Shown here: in pieces, positions 1 to 5,873 of the stretch | How positions within the stretch are numbered: the stretch's first letter is position 1 | Layout: each line of letters begins with the position of its first letter | Source of the DNA: DATFJZ01 sp046482845 | Lineage (GTDB): Bacteria > Desulfobacterota > Desulfobacteria > Desulfobacterales > Desulfobacteraceae | Assembly (NCBI GenBank): GCA_046482845.1 | Contig: JAWOEJ010000242.1 | Coordinates: forward strand, 1 to 8,373 | Direction: 5' to 3' | DNA length: 8,373 bases | Program-made: the position numbers and the translations under genes | Notes under the pieces: model-generated | Databases searched by the model: none | Seen by the model: the letters and a program-made list of their open reading frames with translations, nothing else | Told to the model about the DNA's origin: nothing

Positions 1-1126
1 GTATTTGCGGGGTTACTTCGTCCACAATGAACTTGGTATCGTTGGGTACCTGTTGCATGAAAATCCCTGAAATCTCCTTGTTCAGAACAGACCCGTCCAC
101 CCTGACGGCACCCAGAAAAGACATATTCAATAGAATGGAGAGTTTAATCAGACGGCTTTCCTTTTTGTCCCTTTCCCTGGCGGATTTACCCAGATCCAGG
201 AAAAGCTGTCCTGACCCCAGTGAATCATCAGCAAAAACAGGAAAGGGAATCAAATATCTATTGGTATCTGAGGTGTGATGATTTAAAACCTGAAATTTTT
301 CAATGGTTTCAGCAAACCCCTTTAAAGACCGGATCAGGCCTGGATCTTTTCCCGTATCTCCTGCCAGGGATTTTAAAACAAAGGCTTTGAGATCCAGATT
401 AGAAAATTTTTCAGGCAGTTCTTTCCCGGAAACAGGAACATCTTTCCCCGCAGCTAAGGATTCCTTCCCCAAAACAGAAGATTCTTTCCCCAAAACAGAA
501 GATTCTTTCCCCAAAACAGAGGGCGGATTAAATAAAAGCCGGGACAGATTTCTTTCGTGAAGCAGACCGCTTTGATTTAGAACCCGGGGCAGAAAACCCT
601 TGTCTGCCTGTTCAGATTTTAAGGCCAGTTCAAGGAGTTTCTCCCCAAGCTGCTGCAGCATCTTTCCTGTCTGTCCGGCGCTTTCCCCCATAAGAGATGG
701 ATCTGCTTTCATTTCTGAAAAAAAAGGGCTGGACTGCAAATTTTCCTGGATGGACGTTTTTGTCACATCTGTGAGCCCACCAAACAGATTTTGTAAATGG
801 GAAAAGGGACCGGCCTTTGTTAAAGCGCCAAGCAGGGCAGCAGCAGAGGGGACAACCCTGTTTAAAGGAGAGACAAGCTTTAAAATCTGAAGATTTTTTT
901 CAGGTGTAAACTTCAGCTGAATGGTGTCCCCCTGTTTTAAATGAACACTGGTGTCTGCCACTATTTTTTTCCCTGCAATGAGAAGTTCGGCCTTTGACGG
1001 GGGGACGAGTTTCAGCACCCTGGCCTCTACAATTTGATTCTTTTTTAAAAAAGAAAGCACTGATTTTTCATTGGCCTCAGGTTTGAGCTTCAAGTCTGAA
1101 GATGAAATATCAATGCCCCTGATCAC
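1..1126 (-). CDS. FliK-like flagellar hook-length control protein, C-terminus cut off by window edge
   Basis: An open frame of 375 codons runs without a stop from a GTG at 1126 to the left edge, so the C-terminus is missing. The GTG overlaps the stop of the preceding gene (GTGA), which suggests translational coupling; the in-frame stop at 1159-1157 limits any upstream start. Residues 1-80 are a compact lysine-rich module. Residues about 203-223 are three tandem SVLGKES heptapeptides within a low-complexity linker. From about residue 289 the pattern NRYLIPFPV...LSILLNMSFLGAVRVDG...FMQQVP resembles the FliK C-terminal (Flg_hook) fold, in which a 'L-P-LG-v-V' strand pattern is typical. In the known family this protein measures hook length and switches export specificity through FlhB. 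Its place at the end of a flagellar operon fits. The family call rests on pattern resemblance and position; the decisive C-terminal end is outside the window. Confidence 0.6.
   Translation of the reverse strand, partial: MIRGIDISSSDLKLKPEANEKSVLSFLKKNQIVEARVLKLVPPSKAELLIAGKKIVADTSVHLKQGDTIQLKFTPEKNLQILKLVSPLNRVVPSAAALLGALTKAGPFSHLQNLFGGLTDVTKTSIQENLQSSPFFSEMKADPSLMGESAGQTGKMLQQLGEKLLELALKSEQADKGFLPRVLNQSGLLHERNLSRLLFNPPSVLGKESSVLGKESSVLGKESLAAGKDVPVSGKELPEKFSNLDLKAFVLKSLAGDTGKDPGLIRSLKGFAETIEKFQVLNHHTSDTNRYLIPFPVFADDSLGSGQLFLDLGKSARERDKKESRLIKLSILLNMSFLGAVRVDGSVLNKEISGIFMQQVPNDTKFIVDEVTPQI
459..521 (-). repeat. 21-bp in-frame tandem repeat (3 copies) in the FliK-like gene
   Basis: Three consecutive 21-bp units (459-479, 480-500, 501-521) differ at one or two positions and encode the heptapeptide SVLGKES three times. 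A more diverged continuation (GKDVPVSGKE) follows on the protein. The length is a multiple of three, so changes in copy number would keep the frame. It lies in the low-complexity linker between the N-terminal module and the Flg_hook-like part. Confidence 0.9.
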
Positions 1127-1758
1127 TTTTGATTTTCCATATCTATAAATTTCTGTTTAAGGCTGACCACAAGGTGCACCTCCCCCTTGGGCATGGACAG
1201 TTTTGAGGCAATGGCCTCTATGCCGAACCCCTGGGTGTATAAATCTATAATCTGCTTCTGCTGGTCAAACACATCCTCTTTTTTACCCGGGTCTGAAGAG
1301 CTGCTGCTGGAAGAGGGATTAAAAGAAGCATTTGAAAAATCATTGGGCCGATGGGGTGTTTCATGGTGACTGCTTCTTTTCTGGGATCTGTAAAGGGCCT
1401 CGGCCCTTGAAAGAAGAAGATTGATACTTATTATTCTTGAATCCAGAGCATCGTTGACCCCGTTTATCAATTTTTTCTTCTCTTTAATCTGACCGTCAAA
1501 TGTTTTAGCCGCTCTTTCTGCTTCAGCAACAAGGGGCTCCAGCAGGGCAATAATCTCCTCTGCCGCTTTTTCTGCCGGATAACTGTCCAGATTTGACTTG
1601 AGTTTTGATCCTGAATCAAAACTCAAGTCTCCGGCTTCTGGTCTTTTTTTAAACGCTGCACTGACCCTTTTTACAAATATAAGCAAAAAAGCGCCAAAGA
1701 CAAGGTCAACAAAGAGCTGTAAACAGATCCAGAATTCAATGGGAAACAATTCAATCAT
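1123..1758 (-). CDS. Membrane-anchored coiled-coil protein with C-terminal helix-turn-helix (DUF2802/SwrB-like)
   Basis: The protein has 211 residues. Residues 9-29 form one hydrophobic helix near the N-terminus, followed by basic residues (KRVSAAFKKRP), so the rest should face the cytoplasm. Residues about 62-128 are a charged, alanine/leucine-rich segment likely to form a coiled coil. Residues 129-163 are a serine-rich linker with a run of eight serines. Residues about 166-204 (QIIDLYTQGFGIEAIASKL, then PKGEVHLVVSL) match the short helix-turn-helix seen in DUF2802-type and SwrB-type proteins found in flagellar/chemotaxis operons. Bacillus SwrB has the same layout and activates the FliP-containing export apparatus. 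The ATG start lies in a 4-bp ATGA overlap with the upstream gene and has no close Shine-Dalgarno, so coupling is likely. The architecture is clear; the function is inferred from analogy and position. Confidence 0.7.
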   Translation of the reverse strand: MIELFPIEFWICLQLFVDLVFGAFLLIFVKRVSAAFKKRPEAGDLSFDSGSKLKSNLDSYPAEKAAEEIIALLEPLVAEAERAAKTFDGQIKEKKKLINGVNDALDSRIISINLLLSRAEALYRSQKRSSHHETPHRPNDFSNASFNPSSSSSSSDPGKKEDVFDQQKQIIDLYTQGFGIEAIASKLSMPKGEVHLVVSLKQKFIDMENQK

Positions 1759-2078
1759 GCAATGGTATTAAGCAGACTCCCTGGAGAATCGGCTGTTTCA
1801 TCCTTTTTTGATTTTTTTTTATTTTTTTTCTCAGCGTTTCTTTTCTGCCTTTCCCTTTCCCGGCGTGCTTCTCTTTCCTTTATGGCTTTTTCCTCTTTCT
1901 GCTTTGTTTTTTCCGGCTTTTCAGTTTCCTGTACACTGCTTTTTTCAAGGGCCTCCCGTACTGCCTGATGGTCTGCCAGCTGTTCAGGCAGGGGCGCATT
2001 GGGTTTTACATGGTGTATGGCCTCATGCACTGCCCCTGACTGCTGAATGACTATATTGTGTCCGGGTATGGTTGTCAT
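1755..2078 (-). CDS. Small basic flagellar-operon protein of unknown function
   Basis: The protein has 107 residues, no signal peptide and no membrane segment. Residues 1-45 form a non-repetitive, histidine- and valine-containing N-terminal module (IPGHNIVIQQSG, VHEAIHHVKPN). Residues about 46-95 are almost entirely Lys, Glu and Arg, ending in a strongly basic stretch (RRERERQKRNAEKKNKKKSKK) likely to be a charged helix. A short hydrophobic tail (LLNTIA) closes it. The start is fixed by an in-frame stop just upstream; an AGGAG at 2090-2094 lies 11 nt before the ATG and overlaps the stop of the upstream gene. I recall similar small proteins with a basic C-terminus in flagellar operons of other anaerobes but cannot name a family. 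The tight spacing on both sides supports a real, co-translated gene. Its role is unknown; a chaperone or adaptor for the strongly acidic neighbour is possible. Confidence 0.7.
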   Translation of the reverse strand: MTTIPGHNIVIQQSGAVHEAIHHVKPNAPLPEQLADHQAVREALEKSSVQETEKPEKTKQKEEKAIKEREARRERERQKRNAEKKNKKKSKKDETADSPGSLLNTIA

Positions 2079-2092
2079 GCAAACAACATCTC

Positions 2093-3874
2093 CTATCCAG
2101 TTTTAAACCTTGTAAAACTGACCTTTTCTATATAGTTTTCAGGAAGCGCGCTGTTCAGAGCATTTTTTACTGCAGAAAGCAGCTCTTTTTCAGACACCGC
2201 ATTTGAATCCCTGGAAATAGCATGGTTGATGGCATCATAAATTATATCCCTGTAAAGGGCCATATGTTTATTTATTTCGACAAGGGCTTCGCCGCGGGAA
2301 TAATCTATTGAAAGGTCAGCGGAAACATAGACAAACCCGTCGTCCTCAGAAGACGAAAACACAAAAAAACCTTTCAGGTCAACAGTACCTGGATCGGGCA
2401 GGCCTGCTGTTTTCTGAAGATTAATCTCCACGGTTTCCACCTCAGGCACATTGACCTGAACCGGTTCTTCCACAACAGCCTGATTTTCAGGCCCAATCCT
2501 GTCTTTCAAGGTGTTCACAATATAATAGGACATACCTGAAACTAATAAAACAACACATATGGACGCAAAAATCAAAACTTTTTTTAACGAAACCCTTTTC
2601 TCTGCAAATTTTTTTTCTTCTTCCCGGGCGTTTCTATCTTCCTTTAGCTGACTGTCTTCTTGTGTCTCCAATACAACCTGATTGCTTTCCTCTGCTTCAT
2701 CGCCGGGATACAGTTCATTATCATCTTCATCATCTTCTTCTTCATAATCGTCATCTTCCTGATCGTCATCTTCCTGATCGTCATCTTCCTGATCTTCATT
2801 TTCCTGATCTTCATTTTCAAGGGAAACATCCGAATCAAGATCGCCGAGAAAATCTTCATCCTCCTCCTCAGAGCTGCCCAGCAGAGAATCAATATCCTTC
2901 TGAGATATCAGAGATGTCCCGTCTTCCTCATCATCTACCAACTCATCATCGGGATCATCCAGCAGAGAATCAATATCCTTCTGGCTGACATCCTCCCCCT
3001 GTTTTTCCAAGGAAACCAGGTCTGCTGCATCATCCGGATCTTCTTCTGAAGCAGGCTGAGGATCAGGTTGTTCTTGTGAATCAACCTGTGAATCGGGTTC
3101 TTCTTTTAAATCCGGCTGCTGATCCTGTTCTGAAAGGGCTTTTGGCTCCTGTGGCGGTTCAATTTCATCATCCGCCTGGTTTTCAGCTTCTTTATCTTCC
3201 TTTATCAACTGATCCAGCACTTCCTGGGTAATCAGACAATCCTGAATATCAATCCCCTGGGATTCATCAATCACATCCTCACTGCCGGATTCAGGTTCCT
3301 TGTTACCATTTTCTGAATCACTGAGATCACGCCCTTCTGATGAGTCTTCCAGATCACTGGATGAGGAGTCCTCCAGAAGACTGTCTATGTCATCCTGGGA
3401 AATCAGCTCTTCGGCTTCTTCAGCATCTTCCATGTTTTCTGATTCACTGAAATCAGCCCCGTCAGAGGAGTCTTCCAGATCACTGGATGAGGAGTCCTCC
3501 AAAAGACTGTCTATGTCATCCTGGGAAACCAGCTCTTCGGCTTCTTCAGCATCTTCCATGCTTTCTGATTCACTGAGATCAGCCCCGTCAGAGGAAGTTT
3601 CCATGTCACTGGATGAGGCGTTCTTTAAAAGGCTCTCTATATCATCCTGGGAAACCAGCTCAAAATCATCGTCACCCATGTCATCAGAATCATCATCTGA
3701 AGAGGTGCTGCCCATGGCTGAGCCGTTTAAAAGGCCGTCTATATCATCCTGGGAAAGCTCCCCAAACTCTTCTTCTTTGTCTGCCCCGTCAGGACCCTCG
3801 TCCTGGCCGGATTCCAGAAGCTTATCAATATCATCCTGGGAAACAAGATCGTCATCTGTTGTGGTATCAGACAT
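2093..3874 (-). CDS. FliL-like stator-associated membrane protein with array of FliM-type SQDDIDxLL motifs
   Basis: The protein has 593 residues. Residues 1-430 are acidic and low in complexity and carry SQDDIDxLL-type motifs at residues 11-20, 40-49, 74-83, 116-125, 158-167, 296-305 and 323-332, plus a degenerate ITQEVLDQLI at 215-224. This resembles the LSQxEIDALL peptide at the N-terminus of FliM and FliY, known to bind phosphorylated CheY. Residues 353-385 are nearly pure Asp/Glu/Gln. Residues 421-432 are basic, 433-453 form one membrane helix, and 454-593 should be periplasmic. The end (VYVSADLSIDYSRG, a YRDIIYDAI helix, EKVSFTRF) matches the FliL pattern of a beta-strand, 'p-irD-ii' helix and 'V-FTdF' strand. 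FliL associates with the MotAB stator. Known FliL proteins have only a very short cytoplasmic tail, so the 430-residue extension is exceptional. The ATG has AGAGGG six bases upstream. Motifs and membrane helix are seen directly; CheY binding is inferred. Confidence 0.8.
   Translation of the reverse strand: MSDTTTDDDLVSQDDIDKLLESGQDEGPDGADKEEEFGELSQDDIDGLLNGSAMGSTSSDDDSDDMGDDDFELVSQDDIESLLKNASSSDMETSSDGADLSESESMEDAEEAEELVSQDDIDSLLEDSSSSDLEDSSDGADFSESENMEDAEEAEELISQDDIDSLLEDSSSSDLEDSSEGRDLSDSENGNKEPESGSEDVIDESQGIDIQDCLITQEVLDQLIKEDKEAENQADDEIEPPQEPKALSEQDQQPDLKEEPDSQVDSQEQPDPQPASEEDPDDAADLVSLEKQGEDVSQKDIDSLLDDPDDELVDDEEDGTSLISQKDIDSLLGSSEEEDEDFLGDLDSDVSLENEDQENEDQEDDDQEDDDQEDDDYEEEDDEDDNELYPGDEAEESNQVVLETQEDSQLKEDRNAREEEKKFAEKRVSLKKVLIFASICVVLLVSGMSYYIVNTLKDRIGPENQAVVEEPVQVNVPEVETVEINLQKTAGLPDPGTVDLKGFFVFSSSEDDGFVYVSADLSIDYSRGEALVEINKHMALYRDIIYDAINHAISRDSNAVSEKELLSAVKNALNSALPENYIEKVSFTRFKTG
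2747..2821 (-). repeat. 15-bp tandem repeat (5 copies) encoding acidic NEDQE/DDDQE pentapeptides
   Basis: Five head-to-tail 15-bp units start at 2747, 2762, 2777, 2792 and 2807. The first three are identical and the last two share a variant. They encode NEDQE, NEDQE, DDDQE, DDDQE and a last variant between the motif array and the membrane helix of the FliL-like protein. The unit is a multiple of three, so copy number could vary without a frameshift. Confidence 0.9.
3306..3661 (-). repeat. 126-bp tandem repeat module carrying one SQDDIDxLL motif each
   Basis: Near-identical units begin at 3349, 3475 and 3601, exactly 126 bp apart. The first two are almost the same over their full length; the third matches for about 60 bp, and a diverged partial unit lies at 3306-3348. 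Each full unit encodes 42 residues: one SQDDIDSLL motif, a run of serines and acids (EDSSSSDLEDSS) and the spacer MEDAEEAEEL. High nucleotide identity points to recent duplication of the module inside the gene. Confidence 0.95.
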
Positions 3875-3880
3875 TTCAGG

Positions 3881-3886
3881 CCCTCT
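3881..3886 (-). promoter_or_regulatory. Ribosome binding site of the FliL-like gene
   Basis: AGAGGG lies six bases before the ATG at 3874, a good Shine-Dalgarno and spacing. It fixes the start of the long ORF and shows the gene can be translated independently of fliA, whose stop is about 175 bp upstream. Confidence 0.7.
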
Positions 3887-3934
3887 TTACCCCCTGTGTT
3901 TTTTATATAACGTCCATGCCTTGACAGGCACAAC

Positions 3935-4005
3935 GCTGTTAGCTTTTAGCTGTTAGCTTTTAGCTTTTAGCTGTTAGCTTTTAGCTGAGTACTGACGGCT
4001 TTCAT
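3935..4005 (+). repeat. Heptanucleotide repeat element, copy 1
   Basis: Ten consecutive 7-bp units run on the plus strand: seven GCTGTTA/GCTTTTA units (3935-3983), then GCTGAGT, ACTGACG and GCTTTCA followed by T. The same series occurs in reverse orientation at 5749-5826, including the shared end GCTGAGTACTGACGG. It fills the gap between fliA and the FliL-like gene. A dispersed, non-coding element of the short tandem repeat type is the best description; its function is unknown. Confidence 0.85.
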
Positions 4006-4022
4006 CCTTTGTTGTAGCCGGC
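4001..4022 (+). repeat. 22-bp half-site next to repeat copy 1
   Basis: TTCATCCTTTGTTGTAGCCG and two more bases match 5828-5849 at 19 of 22 positions, in the same orientation, even though the heptamer arrays beside the two sites are inverted. It abuts the TTTCAT end of array copy 1. It could be one terminal inverted repeat of a larger element. Confidence 0.6.
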
Positions 4023-4036
4023 TCGATGATCATGGG

Positions 4037-4049
4037 CCGGCCATGCCGG
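4037..4049 (-). terminator. Possible hairpin just after fliA
   Basis: CCGGC-ATG-GCCGG can form a 5-bp GC-only stem with a 3-nt loop starting two bases after the fliA stop. No run of U follows, so it is not a convincing intrinsic terminator; it may only affect mRNA stability or attenuate read-through. Confidence 0.2.
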
Positions 4050-4050
4050 T

Positions 4051-4812
4051 TTATGTTGACTGAAAATAATCCTGAAGTTTTATTTTCAGCTTGATCAATG
4101 CGGCGGCGTGGATCTGACATATCCGGGATTCTGTCAGAGAGAGCACCTCACCGATTTCCTTTAAAGTTAATTCTTCATAATAGTAAAGGGTAACAACCAG
4201 TTGTTCCTTTTCTCCCATTTTTTTTACAGCCTCTGCCAGAACAGCTTTCAACTCCTCCCTGTCAAACAAATCGGCAGGATTGTCACTGGCTTTTAACCCG
4301 GATACAAATCTCTTGTTTGACAAGGGACTGATTCTGTGCGGGGATAAAAAGGCATCCAGGCTTAAAATCGCAGCACCGTGAATGGATGTCAGCATATTAT
4401 AATAGGCATCAAGGTCAATGCCAAGGGCCTCTGCCACTTCAGGATCAGAGGCAGGAACGCCGGTTTTATCTTCTATTTTCTTTGCTGCCCGTGCAATGTC
4501 CTGAATTTTTTTTCGCATGGACCTGGAATACGTATCCATGCTTCTCAGCTCATCAAGTATCGCCCCTTTTATTCTGTACTGGGCATAGGTCTTGAGACTG
4601 ACGTGCTTATCTGTATCAAATTTATCCACCGCATCAATCAACCCCAGAGACCCTGCACTGACAAGCTCGTCAAAAAGCACATTTGAGGGCAGACGTCTGG
4701 CAAACCTTGATGCAATATACTTGACCAGATACGCATATTCCAGGATTCTGTCTTCCCGCCACCTGTCGTCTTTTTTTTTACCCATAGATTTTTTGTGAGG
4801 GCGCTGCCGCAT
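4051..4812 (-). CDS. fliA: Flagellar sigma factor FliA (sigma-28)
   Basis: The protein has 253 residues from the ATG at 4812. Residues about 26-100 hold sigma region 2: YAYLVKYIASRF, the core-binding LFDELVSAGSLGLIDAVDKFD, and the -10-recognising YAQYRIKGAILDELRSMD. Residues about 105-145 form region 3, and 200-247 region 4, whose helix-turn-helix LTLKEIGEVLSLTESRICQIH reads the -35 element. Length and order match FliA, which directs late genes (filament, motor, chemotaxis) and is normally held by FlgM. The start overlaps the end of flhG by 35 bp. Alternatives are a TTG at 4815 and an ATG at 4785 (8-bp overlap, 244 residues). None has a clear Shine-Dalgarno, so coupling to flhG translation is likely and the exact start is uncertain. 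Confidence 0.95.
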   Translation of the reverse strand: MRQRPHKKSMGKKKDDRWREDRILEYAYLVKYIASRFARRLPSNVLFDELVSAGSLGLIDAVDKFDTDKHVSLKTYAQYRIKGAILDELRSMDTYSRSMRKKIQDIARAAKKIEDKTGVPASDPEVAEALGIDLDAYYNMLTSIHGAAILSLDAFLSPHRISPLSNKRFVSGLKASDNPADLFDREELKAVLAEAVKKMGEKEQLVVTLYYYEELTLKEIGEVLSLTESRICQIHAAALIKLKIKLQDYFQST

Positions 4813-5683
4813 CAAATAATTTTTTCATAAAAAAAGTTATGTTTCCGTCTGCATTGGTTCTTCTTGGCGACTTAACCACTTTTTCTGCAAAATCTCTAAA
4901 CACGGCAACTGAAGGAGAAGTGCCGGCAAAATCAATAACCGGACTTCGATTCATAACCGCCTTTTTTATCATAGGGTCAAAACTTATAAATCCAAAATAT
5001 TCCAGCACCACATTTCCAATAAACCTGTCCAGTGCTCTGCTCAATGAGTCATAAACGGATTTTGCCTCTTTATCTGACTTTACCATATTCACTACCAGTT
5101 TAAAATACCTTGTTCCATATTCTTTGGATAAAACCTTCATAAGGGCATAGGCATCTGTAATGGAAGTGGGTTCATTTGTAGCTACAACAATGGATTCATC
5201 TGCTGCGGAATTAAAATAAAGCACATTGGAGGATATACCTGCCCCGGTATCAACCAGAACGATATCAATTGTATCGCCAAGGTGTTCAAATGCATTCAGC
5301 AGATTGAGCTTTTCACCATCCTCAAGCCGAGTGAGATTTGCAAACCCTGACCCTGCCGGAATAATTTTTACACCGTGACGGGTGGTGACCATAACATCAG
5401 ACAGGCTCATTTCTCCGGCTATCACCTGGCTGATATTATATTTGGGCCTGAGATTGAATATAATATCAATATTACCGAGCCCCACATCTGCATCAAGGAC
5501 CACAACTCTTTTACCGCGCTGGCTCAGGGCAATGGCTAGATTGCCCACAAAATTGGTCTTGCCGACGCCTCCCTTGCCGCTGGTCACAGCAATGACCCTG
5601 GGCACAGCCCCTGTGCCGGCGGATTTTCTTTTTGCCAGTTGTCCTTTCTTTACAATATGCCGCAGTCCATTTGCCTGATCCAC
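4778..5683 (-). CDS. flhG: Flagellar number regulator FlhG (FleN/YlxH), ParA/MinD-type ATPase
   Basis: The protein has 301 residues. Residues 2-10 (DQANGLRHI) match the FlhG N-terminal DQAxxLR peptide, known to stimulate FlhF GTPase activity. Residues 35-44 are the deviant Walker A SGKGGVGKTN, residues 62-73 contain DADVGLGNID, and D145 in VLVDTGAG is the Walker B region. The C-terminal NITFFMKKLFDA is amphipathic and fits a MinD-like membrane-targeting helix. The GTG start is certain: it is preceded by an in-frame TAA two codons upstream and by AAGGAG at 9-nt spacing. FlhG limits flagellar number, acting with FlhF and the switch/C-ring proteins. It is separated from flhF by 223 bp and overlaps fliA. 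All key residues look intact. Confidence 0.95.
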   Translation of the reverse strand: MDQANGLRHIVKKGQLAKRKSAGTGAVPRVIAVTSGKGGVGKTNFVGNLAIALSQRGKRVVVLDADVGLGNIDIIFNLRPKYNISQVIAGEMSLSDVMVTTRHGVKIIPAGSGFANLTRLEDGEKLNLLNAFEHLGDTIDIVLVDTGAGISSNVLYFNSAADESIVVATNEPTSITDAYALMKVLSKEYGTRYFKLVVNMVKSDKEAKSVYDSLSRALDRFIGNVVLEYFGFISFDPMIKKAVMNRSPVIDFAGTSPSVAVFRDFAEKVVKSPRRTNADGNITFFMKKLFDAAAPSQKIYG

Positions 5684-5692
5684 CTTTTATAT

Positions 5693-5698
5693 CTCCTT
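5693..5698 (-). promoter_or_regulatory. Ribosome binding site of flhG
   Basis: AAGGAG lies 9 nt before the GTG at 5683. Together with the in-frame TAA between it and the GTG, it decides the start codon and shows independent initiation after the long flhF-flhG gap. Confidence 0.8.
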
Positions 5699-5748
5699 TT
5701 CACCGTAACCCTGATTGTCCTGATTCAACAGATCAGCACCTTTTTTAT

Positions 5749-5826
5749 ATGAAAGCCATCAGCCGTCAGCCGTCAGTACTCAGCTAACAGCTAACAGCTA
5801 ACAGCTAACAGCTAACAGCTAAAAGC
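5749..5826 (-). repeat. Heptanucleotide repeat element, copy 2 (inverted relative to copy 1)
   Basis: On the minus strand eleven 7-bp units run in order: GCTTTTA, five GCTGTTA, GCTGAGT, ACTGACG, GCTGACG, GCTGATG and GCTTTCA, then T. This is the series of copy 1 with fewer GCTTTTA variants and two extra units near the end. It sits between flhF and flhG, upstream of the flhG Shine-Dalgarno, and is inverted relative to the copy at 3935-4005. Confidence 0.85.
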
Positions 5827-5827
5827 G

Positions 5828-5849
5828 TTCATGCTTTGTTGTATCCGCC
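5828..5849 (+). repeat. 22-bp half-site next to repeat copy 2
   Basis: TTCATGCTTTGTTGTATCCG and two more bases match 4001-4022 at 19 of 22 positions in the same orientation. Here it abuts the GCTTTTA end of the array rather than the TTTCAT end. Confidence 0.6.
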
Positions 5850-5873
5850 AGGACATATGGGTTATATGAAACA

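Noticed and set aside
2660..3049. Plus-strand ORF with a very hydrophobic, Ile/Phe-rich stretch resembling membrane helices
   Set aside because: The hydrophobicity arises from reading the GAT/GAA-rich acidic repeats in antisense (ATC/TTC codons).
3901..3926. TTGACA on the plus strand and TATATA on the minus strand near the FliL-like start, as a promoter
   Set aside because: The TTGACA has no good partner -10 at 17 bp on its strand, and the TATATA on the minus strand has only a weak 3/6 -35 at 18 bp.
3300..3956. Long plus-strand ORF (218 codons) rich in serine opposite the motif array
   Set aside because: It is the antisense of the 126-bp repeats; its composition (Ser/Glu runs) mirrors the repeat DNA and it has no independent start signal.
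3935..4005. CRISPR-like array
   Set aside because: Units are 7 bp and directly abutting without spacers, unlike CRISPR repeats and spacers.
5684..5748. Short open frame (GADLLNQDNQGYGEKEI) before flhG
   Set aside because: No start codon after its upstream stop and no Shine-Dalgarno; it reads into the flhG ribosome binding site.
5834..5852. Possible sigma-54 promoter (GG-N10-GC) upstream of flhG
   Set aside because: Only the GG and GC dinucleotides match; the rest differs from the consensus, and the matching half-site at copy 1 lacks the GC.
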